The notes below the pieces were generated by a model. It had not been told where the DNA came from. It saw nothing but the letters and a program-made list of their open reading frames with translations, and made no database searches. From the NCBI RefSeq assembly GCF_012726175.1, contig NZ_JAASAD010000014.1, positions 79,004 to 143,003 of the forward strand: a stretch of DNA of 64,000 bases. The letters are read 5' to 3'. Made by a program: the position numbers and the translations under genes. Shown one piece after another: positions 52,458 through 63,100 of the stretch (positions within the stretch are counted from its first letter, which is position 1; each line of letters opens with the position of its first letter). Origin of the DNA: Micromonospora sp. HNM0581. Lineage in GTDB: Bacteria; Actinomycetota; Actinomycetes; Mycobacteriales; Micromonosporaceae.

Positions 52458-55400
52458 ATGAGACACCTTGCCCGAGCGATGTCGGCGGTGCTGCTCGCCG
52501 GACTGACGCTGGTGGCACCAGCGACACCGGTGGCCGCCGCGTCACCGCAGTCCACACCCGAACGCACCCCGGCCGACAAGATCCAGGCACAGCTGGAGAG
52601 GTCCTTCCAAGTTGACGGGAGCGCCGACCTGTGGGTCCGGTTCGCCGAGCAGGCCGACCTGACGCAGGCGCGGCAGATCGACGACTGGACGGCCCGTGGT
52701 GAGGCCGTGGCCACCGCTCTACGCGAGGCGGCGGTCGACAGCCAGGCAAGTGTCCGGCAGATGCTGGACGCCGAGGGGGTCACGTACGAGGCGTTCTGGG
52801 CCAGCAACGCCATCTACGTGCACGGCGGTACGTCGCTACTGGCGGACCAGCTTGCCGCCCGCCCTGACGTCGAGGGCCTGTACGAGCCGGTGGAGTACCA
52901 GCTGATCGAGCCGGATCCGACCGCGGCGGCGCAGGCGGTGGCAGAGCGCCGGGCGGCAGCCGTCGAGTGGGGCATCGCGAACATCAACGCCGACGACGTG
53001 TGGGACGAGTTCGGTACTCGGGGTGCCGGCATCACCATCGCCAACATCGACACCGGCGTCCAGTTCGACCACCCCGCCCTGGTCGACCAGTACCGGGGCA
53101 ACCTCGGCGACGGTACTTTCGACCACAACTACAACTGGTTCGACGCCCGGGGGGTTTGCTCCGACGAACCCTGCGACAGCGGGTCACACGGCACCCACAC
53201 GATGGGCACGATGATCGGCGACGACGGGGCCGACAACCGGATCGGCGTCGCGCCGGAGGCGAACTGGATCGCGGCGAACGGCTGCTGCCCGAGCGACGCG
53301 GCGTTGGTCGCCTCCGGTCAGTGGCTGTTGCAGCCGACCGACCTCGACGGCCAGAACCCGGACGCCAGCAAACGTCCGCACATCATCAACAACTCCTGGG
53401 GCAGCACCCTGCCGTCGACGGACCCGTTCATGGAGGACGTGATGGTGGCCTGGGACGCCGCCGGCATCCTCGGCATCTGGTCCAACGGCAACAGTGGTGA
53501 GGCGGGTTGCCAGTCCAGCGGGAGCCCGGGCAGCCGGACCATCAACTACTCGGTCGGCGCCTACGACGTCAACAACAAGATCGCCGCGTTCTCGGGTCGC
53601 GGACCTGGTCAGGACGGTGAGTTCAAGCCGAACATCTCCGCACCGGGGGTCCTGGTCCGCTCGTCGGTGCCGGACGACGGCTACCACGCGACGAACGGTA
53701 CGTCGATGGCGGCTCCCCATGTCGCCGGCACGGTAGCCCTGATGTGGTCGGCCGCGCCCGCGATGATCGGTGACACCGACGCCACCCGGCAGCTACTGGA
53801 CCGTACCGCGATCGACACGCCAGACCCGCAGTGCGGCGGCACCGGCGCGGACAACAACGTCTACGGCGAGGGGCGGCTCGACGCCCTTGCCCTGCTGCGG
53901 GCGGCGCCGGTCGGCGACACCGGCACCCTCACCGGAACCGTCACCGATGCCGCGACCGGAAAGCCGGTCGAGGCAGCCACGGTCACCATCGCCAGTGATC
54001 CGGTACGCGACCAGCTGACCGGGGCCGACGGCAGCTACGCCGCCCGACTGAAGACCGGCACCTACGAGATGACGGTGTCCGCCTTCGGGTACGCGGAGAA
54101 GACCATCGAGGTGACGGTCGAGCTCGACGTCAGCACCACCGTGGACGTCGCACTCGCGACCCTGCCGACGGCAGCGGTCAGCGGCCTGGTCCGGGACGGC
54201 TCCGGCCACGGCTGGCCGCTGTATGCCAAGGTGAGCGTGGCGGGCACCAACGTCAGTGACTACACCAACCCGTTCACCGGGCGGTACCGCCTGCGGCTGC
54301 CGAAGCATGCGTCGTACACCCTGGTCATCGAGTCGCAGTACGCCGGCTACAGCACCACCGAGCAGGTGGTGCAGGTGGCCGGTGGCGGCCAGACCGTCGA
54401 CCTGGCCGTGCCGGTGGAACACTGCCAGGCGGCTCCCGGTTACACCTTCGCCGCGCAGATCGGCGTACTTGGCGACGACGGTCAGAAACTGCACGACTTC
54501 CTGGCGGAACGTGGCATCCCCAGCAGTGAGTACACCTGGGGTGCCGAGGTCGACGACTACGACACGATCATCGTCAATCGCCCCGACAATCCCGGCGCGG
54601 CGGTGTTCGAGCGGTTCCTCGCCGACACGGACGCGGCAGGTGTCGGTGTCATGTTCCTCGACACCTGGTCGAATCTGGGCGGCAACGGCATCTACATGCT
54701 GAACCGGTTCACCCAGAACCCGGGCACCCGCAGCAGCGGCATCTCGTACGGCACCGAGAACCACCTGTCCTACCAGGTGGTCCAGGACCATCCCATCGTC
54801 GCGGGGCTCTCGCCGGGCGACATGATCGCCTTCAACGAGACCGACGCCTACTCGAAGCACTACGCGTTCTTCGACAGCTTCGGCGGCGACGGTCGGATGG
54901 TCGTGGCGAACGCGATCCGCTCCGACACCGGCGTGATCAGCGCCGGCATCGGGGTGCAGCAACGCGACACCAACCGGCATGTGCTGATGTCGATGCACGG
55001 CGCCAGCTACGCGACCGGCCCGCAGGTGTGGCACAGCGACAGCGCGCAGGTGTTCCTCAACGCGCTGGACTGGCTCACCGACGCCGAGTTCACCTGCGTC
55101 AAGCTCGACGGTGGCCTGGCGGCTGGCTTCGTGCGGGACGCCAACACCAAGGCTGGGCTGGTCGGCGCCAGGCTGACGGCGCTCGACAGCCCGGACAGCG
55201 ACACCCGGACCACCGCCACTCCCGGTGACCCGGGTCTGGACGACGGCTTCTACGCGTTGTTCTCGCCGGCCGGCCGGCAGCAGGTCACCGCAGCGGCGTC
55301 GGGGGCGTACACCGAACTGACCCGGTGGGTGGACGTCGCCGAGGACTGGACCACCCGGCGCGACTACCAGCTGGCCGCCGGTCAACTGGTGGTCACCGGA

Positions 55401-57044
55401 GGACCTGCCGAGGCGACACTGCCGGTCGGCGGTTCCACCGAGGCCACCGTCACCATCACCAACAGCGGCGGCGCTCCGACGCGGGTCGACCTGAGCGAAC
55501 GTGGCTCCGAGTTCGAGATCCTGCGCGCCGACGGTGACCGGGTCGACGCGCGGGACGTGCTGTCGGCCGAGGGCGCCCCGGTACGCCAGGTGAAGGTGGA
55601 CGCGCCGATCGAGGAGCTGGCCGGCAGTAGTCCACCCGCCTTGTTCGGGCCGGCGCAGGCCCCTTCGGCACCGAGCCCGGCGGCGGAACCCTGGGTCAGC
55701 CTGCCTGGCCTGCCCCGCGCGCTCATGGACAACAGCGCGGTGACGGTGAACGGCAAGGTGTACTCGTTCGGCGGCCAGGCCGGGTCGACAGTGGCTGACG
55801 TCCACGTCTACGACCCGGTCGCCCAGACCTGGACCAAGACCGCCGACATGCCGCACGGCCCGCGCAGCCAGGCCGCCGAAGGAGTGATCGACGGCAAGGT
55901 CTACCTGGTCAGCGGCTGGACCGCGTTGAACACCGACACGCTGATCTACGATCCGGCCAGCGGTGCGTGGAGCAAGGGCGCCGACGTGCCAGCCGCCTCC
56001 GCGGCAGCCGGGTCGGCGGTACTCGACGGCCAGCTGTACGTGGTGGGTGGCTGCACGAGCCTGGGCTGCTCGCCGTACTCGACCGGCGTCTTCCGGTACG
56101 ACCCGGGGGCCGACTCGTGGCAGCGGCTGGCCGACTACCCGAAGCCGATCGCCTGGCAGTCGTGTGGCGCGGTCGGCGGCAGGGTGTACTGCGCCGGGGG
56201 ACTGTCCAACAACCAGCCGGTCACCGGGACGTACGCCTACGACCCGGCTGCCGACAAGTGGACCCAGGTGGCGGAGATGCCGGCCAACATGTGGGCCTCC
56301 GCTTACCACACCGCCGACGACAAGTTGCTCGTCTCCGGCGGAGGGACCGGTCTGTCGACGGTCACCAACCAGGGGTACGCCTACGACCCGGAGACCGACA
56401 CGTGGGCGACGTTGCCGGCAGCCAACAGCATCGGGTTCCGGCCGGGTAGTGCCTGTGGCTTCTACCGGGTCGGTGGGTCCTCGGTCGCGGGATTCCAGCC
56501 GACCACCACCACGGAGGTGCTGCCCGGGCTCGACCAGTGCGAACCGGTGTGGGACACCGAGTGGCTGAAGGTGACCCCGGGCACCGCCACGCTGGCGCCG
56601 GGCGAGAGCGTGACGGTGACCCTGTCGTTCTCCGCCGACGTGGCCCAGCCCGGCAGTTACGCCACGAGCGTGACGATCCGGGAGGACACGCCGTACGCGG
56701 TGGAGCCGGTGCCGGTGACGATGACCGTCACGCCGCCGGGCAGCTGGGGAAAGATCACCGGTACGGTGACTGCGGTCGCCTGTGACGGGAGCCGGACCTC
56801 GATCACCGGCGCGACGGTGCAGTTGAGCACGTGGACCATGGAGATGGCGTTGTCGACCGGGACGAACGGCAGGTACGCCCACTGGCTCGACTGGCGGCAC
56901 AATCCGATCACGATGATCGTGGCGAAGGACGGATACATGCCGCAGACCCGTCAGGTCGAGGTCACCGCGGGTCAGGTGGTGGTCAGCGACTGGGCGCTGC
57001 GGCAGGTGTGCGGCCGGTCGACGGGCGTACTCGAAACAAGCTGA
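52458..57044 (+). CDS. Secreted subtilisin-family (S8) protease with Kelch repeats
   Basis: 1528 residues from ATG 52458 (GGAAGGAAA upstream). Signal peptide about 1-28, propeptide about 35-165, S8 domain about 170-500 with catalytic Asp198 (NIDTGVQFDHP), His244 (SGSHGTHTMGT), oxyanion Asn near 312 and Ser416 (GTSMAAPHVAGT), bacillopeptidase F-like. Then carboxypeptidase-regulatory-like beta domains (about 510-690), a ~250-residue region with a ThuA/flavodoxin-like look, and another regulatory domain. A Kelch propeller follows at about 1080-1360 (VYSFGGQAG, VYLVSGW, LYVVGGCTS, VYCAGGLS, LLVSGGGTG), and a final regulatory domain closes it. Exported, probably digests and binds extracellular polymers. 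Confidence 0.92.
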   Translation: MRHLARAMSAVLLAGLTLVAPATPVAAASPQSTPERTPADKIQAQLERSFQVDGSADLWVRFAEQADLTQARQIDDWTARGEAVATALREAAVDSQASVRQMLDAEGVTYEAFWASNAIYVHGGTSLLADQLAARPDVEGLYEPVEYQLIEPDPTAAAQAVAERRAAAVEWGIANINADDVWDEFGTRGAGITIANIDTGVQFDHPALVDQYRGNLGDGTFDHNYNWFDARGVCSDEPCDSGSHGTHTMGTMIGDDGADNRIGVAPEANWIAANGCCPSDAALVASGQWLLQPTDLDGQNPDASKRPHIINNSWGSTLPSTDPFMEDVMVAWDAAGILGIWSNGNSGEAGCQSSGSPGSRTINYSVGAYDVNNKIAAFSGRGPGQDGEFKPNISAPGVLVRSSVPDDGYHATNGTSMAAPHVAGTVALMWSAAPAMIGDTDATRQLLDRTAIDTPDPQCGGTGADNNVYGEGRLDALALLRAAPVGDTGTLTGTVTDAATGKPVEAATVTIASDPVRDQLTGADGSYAARLKTGTYEMTVSAFGYAEKTIEVTVELDVSTTVDVALATLPTAAVSGLVRDGSGHGWPLYAKVSVAGTNVSDYTNPFTGRYRLRLPKHASYTLVIESQYAGYSTTEQVVQVAGGGQTVDLAVPVEHCQAAPGYTFAAQIGVLGDDGQKLHDFLAERGIPSSEYTWGAEVDDYDTIIVNRPDNPGAAVFERFLADTDAAGVGVMFLDTWSNLGGNGIYMLNRFTQNPGTRSSGISYGTENHLSYQVVQDHPIVAGLSPGDMIAFNETDAYSKHYAFFDSFGGDGRMVVANAIRSDTGVISAGIGVQQRDTNRHVLMSMHGASYATGPQVWHSDSAQVFLNALDWLTDAEFTCVKLDGGLAAGFVRDANTKAGLVGARLTALDSPDSDTRTTATPGDPGLDDGFYALFSPAGRQQVTAAASGAYTELTRWVDVAEDWTTRRDYQLAAGQLVVTGGPAEATLPVGGSTEATVTITNSGGAPTRVDLSERGSEFEILRADGDRVDARDVLSAEGAPVRQVKVDAPIEELAGSSPPALFGPAQAPSAPSPAAEPWVSLPGLPRALMDNSAVTVNGKVYSFGGQAGSTVADVHVYDPVAQTWTKTADMPHGPRSQAAEGVIDGKVYLVSGWTALNTDTLIYDPASGAWSKGADVPAASAAAGSAVLDGQLYVVGGCTSLGCSPYSTGVFRYDPGADSWQRLADYPKPIAWQSCGAVGGRVYCAGGLSNNQPVTGTYAYDPAADKWTQVAEMPANMWASAYHTADDKLLVSGGGTGLSTVTNQGYAYDPETDTWATLPAANSIGFRPGSACGFYRVGGSSVAGFQPTTTTEVLPGLDQCEPVWDTEWLKVTPGTATLAPGESVTVTLSFSADVAQPGSYATSVTIREDTPYAVEPVPVTMTVTPPGSWGKITGTVTAVACDGSRTSITGATVQLSTWTMEMALSTGTNGRYAHWLDWRHNPITMIVAKDGYMPQTRQVEVTAGQVVVSDWALRQVCGRSTGVLETS

Positions 57045-57077
57045 CCAGGTGCTCCGGCGGCAACTGTCGCCCGGCGG

Positions 57078-57116
57078 ACGCCCCGGGGATCCACAGGTGA
57101 TCCCCGGGGCGTTTCC
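57078..57116 (+). terminator. Terminator hairpin after the protease gene
   Basis: Perfect 14-bp stem ACGCCCCGGGGATC / GATCCCCGGGGCGT with a 7-nt loop, then TTTCCC; 34 bp after the stop codon. May act for both convergent genes. Confidence 0.85.
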
Positions 57117-57169
57117 CGACCGGTGGTGCGACAGGTCCGGTCGTCGAACATCGTGACCCGGCGGACCCA

Positions 57170-60100
57170 CTAGGTCCGGGCGAGTTCGTCCGCAGGGCTC
57201 GTCACCTCTTCGATCCGGCTGTTGCTCAGGTGCTGCACGTACTCGGCGAGCCGCAGCGCATCCGCGGGGCTGGTCCTCGGTGGCACCCCCAGGAAACGGT
57301 CGCGGAAGTCGCCCACCAGTTGGTAGTGCCGCTGCGCCAGTTCCCACCAGATTCGCCCGGCCTCGTTCCAGGCGTCGACGAGCGCTGGCAGATCTGCCTC
57401 ACCCACCGCGCGGGTATCGTCCCCAGCTGCCGCGTGACTGTCGTAACGGGCCTGGTCGAGCCGGTCGGCAGCGGCAACGAACGCGTCCGCCGCCTTGGAC
57501 AGCGCCGCCTCCTGCTCGATGACCGTGGCGAAGGCGGTGGCCCGCTCGAAGTCAGCCGAACGCGTACCGTCCGCCGGAACGTCGATGGCGAGGCGGGCAT
57601 CGTGCAGCCCCATCCGCAGCGACACGATGACCGGTTCGTTTGCAGGATCCACCTCGGTGACGGTGCGCGACGGGAACAATGAGTAGGACAGCTTCACCTC
57701 GACCTCGATCCGGCAGAAATAGTCGATCAAGGCCGACCTGCTCTCCGGTTTGATGTTGCTGAAACCACCGGTGGTGCTGCTGCCGCTCTCGGTCGCGGCG
57801 TGCGAGTCACCCGCGATCGCTCCCATGCCACCGTTCTCCAGGGGCTGGTAGGGGTCGTCGACGTTGCCGCGGCCCAGCAGCGGAACGCGGGGGCCCCGCA
57901 GATTCTGCGTCAAGGCGGCCGTACCGCTGCTGTACTCGCCACCCTCCTGCACCACGTGTTCGCGGTAGACCTTGGAGCTGATCCCCTGCAACGACGCTGC
58001 CTCCGGCAGCAGCCTGATGACGATCTCCGCTCGTTGGCCGAGGATCTGGGCGCTGGTCGCCGATGGTAGGTGCAGGCCTTCCGAGGTCAGCATCGCCGAC
58101 ACGGCGGGCAGCAACAGTTCCGGAGTGAGACTCTGGTGCACCTGGTGGGATCCGGCGTAGCCGGGCAGCCGGAGGCGCCGTGCCGTGTCCGACAGCAGCC
58201 GCTCCACCGCATCCTGCAACCGGGCGGCCCGGCTGAGATCTTCGGCGCTGAATCGTGGCGGTAGCGGCAGCCCGTTGAGTGTCCGCCAACCCGGGGGAAG
58301 AGTGTCGGGTGTCCGGATCCCGTAAGTGGTGGGTCGTGGTACCGGGGACGCCCGGGGGAGGCGTACGTCGTTGGCCCATCGGTCCTGGATCACCGTGTCC
58401 TCGACGGCCAGCAGGTCACTGTCAATTCGTTTGCCCCGGTCGTACACCACCAAGGCGAACCTGACCGGCAGCGCCAACCGCACCTTCACTCCACGCGCCG
58501 AACTCAGGTCCGACTCGACCCTGCTGGAGCTGGTGCTCTGCGAGTTCCGTTCCTGGAAGGCCCGGCCTACGGTGTCACCGGCCCCCGCCGCGAAGTTCTC
58601 GCCGTGGTGGTTGGAGACCCCGGTACCGGCGGCACCGGCGGTGAACAGGTGACCATGCAGACGATGGCGTGTGCCGGAGGCGCTGGTGGTACGGGTCGTC
58701 TTGATGTCGAGGTCGTTGTGGTCGGCAACGAAGCCCATGAACACCGGCGTCCCGATGGTCTCGGCGACCAGGCGGACGTCGCGCAGGTGCTGAGTTGTGC
58801 GGGCCGGCTTGACGTGCAGGACGGAAAGTCCGCCATCCACAAGGGATGGCCAGTGCTGTCGTACCCCGTCCCGACTGAACAGGTGGAGTAGGCGTTGGCG
58901 GTTCAGCATGACATCGTCGAGGCCCGGATCCGAGAGTGCGCTGAAGATCTTCCCTGCCGCCAGCTCGCTACCCTCGCTGCGGATCACGTCGTACAGCCGG
59001 CGGAGCATGCTCCGCTCGTCCGTGGCCCTGGCTGCTTCGGTGGCCAGGGCTGCGGTCATCGGCCGGGTCAGGTTCGGTGCCTGGTGGATGATGTGCAGAC
59101 CGAGGCCAGAACCGTGACCGGCAGGCAGTTCCAACGTCGGCGCCACCGGCGGTACCCATGGTGCGCCCATCGCGCCTGGATCACCGCTCAGCGGCGCCAG
59201 CAGTCCGAGCTTGACCACTGCGGGAGCGGGCAGCCGCAGAACGACCGCGTTGCTGATGGTGCCGTGCCGTTGGATCGACTTGTAGTGATGCAGCCAGCTG
59301 CCGCTCCGCAGCGCCTGCGGGATGATCCGGTATCGCGCGGGATTCGTCGTGACCTCCACCGATACCGAAGCCCGCAGATCGAAGGCGACCACGAAGGAAC
59401 GGTTCTTCCCGGCCCGGTTGTTCAAGTTTCGTTCGATCGCCCCGCTGACGCTTTCGCTTTCCTGCCGTCCACCGGCATACAGCAGCTTCTCGTGGCCGGC
59501 GCTGGCGAGTGCGCCGCCACTGTTGGTGCCGTCGGTGTTGATGCCGAGCCGGCGCATGGTCGCCGAGAAAATGCTACGGAAGCCGAACTGGTCCTCTACT
59601 CGTCTGTCCGCGCTGACTTCGACCGAACCTGTCGAGGCGGTTTCGGTGAAGACGGGAACGTGTGCGGTCGGCACCAGTTTCGCGTTGGTGAGCGTACCGG
59701 TGAAGGCCACGTCAGTGGCTGCACCATCAACCGTATTGGTGAGCCGCGCCATCAGCCACACGCCGTTGAGCATGGCGGCCAGACCGTTGCGCTGCCGGAA
59801 CTGGCTGCTCCGTTGCAGCAGCGTCGCCCACAGCGGCATACCCTCGACCATCCCATCGTTGCCCCGTAGACCCCGAAGCCTCGTACGTGACGAATAGTGG
59901 GCGTTACTCTGGACCGCACCGATCGCGACGGTCGCCAACTCTGCGATCGACGCACTGCCGGGCAGCGCCTCGATGGCCAACCAGTCGTGGACGTCCACTC
60001 CATCGTTGCTGTCGACCCACCCGCGCAGGTCGGGCTGCCGCAGCTGAGTCCGCCGGGCGACGCCGAGAGGGTCCGGGTGCGGTGTGAGGACCACCGGCAG

Positions 60101-63100
60101 GCTGACCGGCTTCCGCGCCACCGAGGCGGCGTCGAACTGCACGGTCACCGGACGTGCCTGCGTCATACGGAAGCGAGTGAACTGTCCACCGGCCGCAGCC
60201 GGCACTCTCTCCTGGGCTGATCGCACCACCGTCGTGTCGTCCTGGTCTGTCGTTGCGGGGCGTGGCAGCCGCTGACGCAGTACGCGGGCGACCCCCAAGC
60301 GTGAGTTGGAGTCGAAACCCAGCCGACTGGTGTACGCGTACACGGTGACTGCGATCTCCAGTTTGGTGTCGAACGCCTCCGAATCAGGGGTGCCTCCGAC
60401 GAGGCGGCTCTCGTTACCAGCGAGCTTGGTGTAGCTTTGCCGACTGATCCGACGCCGATACTCGAATGCCCCGGCGGGGACGAGTGCCGCGCTTCGTCCG
60501 TTGCTGCCGGTGAACCGGAGAACTTTCCCGCTCTCCCCGGCGACGGCGGCGCGCCACTGGCCACCGGCACCGATTTTGTGTTCCGAGGTGCTGACATCCA
60601 CGGTCCGTACCGCATCCTGCCTGCTGGTGCCCAGGTGGGAAAGCGGGCTGAGATAGCGGCCGGTTACGTGTACCACGAGGTGCTGGGTGCCGAACGGCTT
60701 GGTCCGGCTCAACTCGGCTACCAGCCCCCTGCCCAGCAGGCTTCGCATGCCCTGGCGGAGGGCTGACACCGTCAGCACACCATCCAACTCGTCCTGGTTG
60801 CTCTGCCGCTCGATGGCCGCCCGGCTCGACCCCATCGAGGAAACCTTGCCGGCTTCGCCGAAGCGCGGCAGGAAACCTGCCCGAAAGCGGCGGACCAGCC
60901 CGGTCACGTCGAAGTAGAGCTGATGGAAATCACTGAGGCCGTAGGTGACCGCACGGCCCCCGGTCTGTGCGTACGACGGCACATGCCACTGCGTCGGCGA
61001 CGGGTGGAATGGGTTTGCATCGTTCTGCATCTGTGCGAAGCGGCTGGCCGGCAGGCGACCGAGCACCACCATGTCGATGGTGATCGGCCCGACGGCTCCA
61101 TCATCGCCGAACGGCATCCGGCTCAGCGGGACCTCACGCAACCCGGCGTCGATGGTCACGCGTACCTGAGCCTCCACCAGAACGTTCGGGACGTCCTTGG
61201 CCTCGGTGCCGAGACGGGACGTACCTCCATGGGAAACGGAGGTTTCAGTCGAACGCAGATGACTGGCGGAGAAACGTGCCTGGAAGTATGCCGGGCCGAA
61301 CCCCCAGCGGGCTGGGATCAGCGAGAACCCTGCACCGACCCGGCTCAACTGGGACAGACTCGCCGCCCCCACCAGACCGGGCTGCCAGCGGAACGAGGAC
61401 TTGGCGATGTCTGCGATCGCCGACAGTTTGATCACGCTTGCTTTCAGGTTGACCGATAGTGCATGGCTGCCGTGTTCGCTGAGGATGGTCGACGGATGGC
61501 CAGCCGATTCCATCGCAGGGATCAGGTTGCCCACCATCGACGAGTCCTCGAACATGCGGCGAGCCTGCTCCATGCCCACGCTGCCCGGCGACACCGTTTT
61601 GGTCGGTTGTAGACGCAGCAGAATGTCCTCGGTCACGTCGTTCCACGGATCAGTCCGTCGGTCTCCCTGCTGCGCATCGATTGCCGCACCAAGAATCAGC
61701 ACCGGAGTGAAGTGTTCGGTCAGCATCGATGTGTGTTTGGCCGGGTCGACGTGCACCGCGTCCCGGCGGCGGCTCGCATTCGCGATGTCGTCCACACCCC
61801 GCAGCGTCAACCCGGCTCTCACCGACTCACCCCGGACGGCGGAGGCCGCCTCTGGTCCGGTGAGCCGGGCGTTCGGATCGGTGACGAGGACCTCGAAGTC
61901 GACCGGCACGAACACCAGGTGAGAACCCGAACCACTCCGTACGTTGTGCGAGTCGGTCACCTTGACGCTGTCCTGGTACGTCTCGCTCGGCCGCGAAAGA
62001 GAAACATCGATCGACCCGCCTGCCCCGTACCCCAACCGCTGCGGAAACATGACGCCGATGCTCACCGCCCCGGAGCTACCGACGGCGGACCCCTGCTTCG
62101 ACCCTTCGGACCAGTCGCTACGGGTGTCGAACTTGGCCTTGTCCTCGGCCTGGTCGATCACCTCGGCTTCCATCGGATCCCAAACCGGCCGGATGGTGAC
62201 CCGGTGCCACCGGTGCAGGCCGTCGCGGACGAAGAAACTCCGGCCACCGGAGGTGAAGAACGTACGGAGTTCGTCGCGTAGCGCCCGCTCTACTCCACTG
62301 GTGTCGATCGAAAGCTTGGGCACTGTAGCGGCGATCCACGAACTTTGTGCGGCGCGGCTACCCACCGCCGCACGAACGCTCCGCGTCACCTCGCTGACCA
62401 GCACGTCCAAGTTGTTCACAGCGTCGAGCTCGGTGAGCAGATCGGGCCGGTCCCGGTACAAGCCGCGTAGCTGGCTGACCTCCGCATCGTCGGCAGGGCC
62501 TGCGGTGAGAGCGGCTTTCTCTTCGTCGGTAGGGGCTGGGGTGAGAGTGGCTTTCTCTTCGTCGGTAGGGGCTGGGGTGAGAGTGGCTTTCTCTTCGTCG
62601 GTAGGGGCTGGGGTGAGAGTGGCTTTCTCTTCGTCGTCGGCGCCCTCAGCGGATGTGTCGAGGAGTTCTCTGGCGTTCTCCCTTCCTCCTGGATCCTCGT
62701 CGAGGGCTATCTCGTCGATTTCGTCGATGGTCGGCAGCGTGGGTTTTCGTGAGGCGCGTCTAGGCGTCGCCAGGTCATCGTCAAAGACGCGGTAGGGCCC
62801 ATCGCCGGCGGTTGATTCGAACTCGACGTGGCGGGTGCTGTCGGCGGTCGATGCGACCTCAGCAGCACCCTCAGCCGGAGTCTCGTCGGCGGCCACCGGG
62901 TCGGTCGAGGTGAGGAAGCGGGTCAGTTCGGTGGCGATGTCATCCTGAGACACCGCACGGTTCATGCCGTACTTCGGTCCAGCCGGTGGAGCCGGCGCGT
63001 CCAGACGTGCTCGTCCAGCCTGCATCTGCACTGCAGAGCCGTCCGCCCGAAGTGCGATCACCAACGCGTCAAGCGGCAACGGCTCGCTCTCGGCGAAAGG

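Noticed and set aside
53793..57347. Very long open frame (about 1184 codons) on the minus strand
   Set aside because: It is antisense to the protease gene, His/Arg/Gly-rich without any domain, and arises from high GC codon bias.
62515..62636. CRISPR-like array
   Set aside because: The units are contiguous with no spacers and are in frame with a coding sequence.
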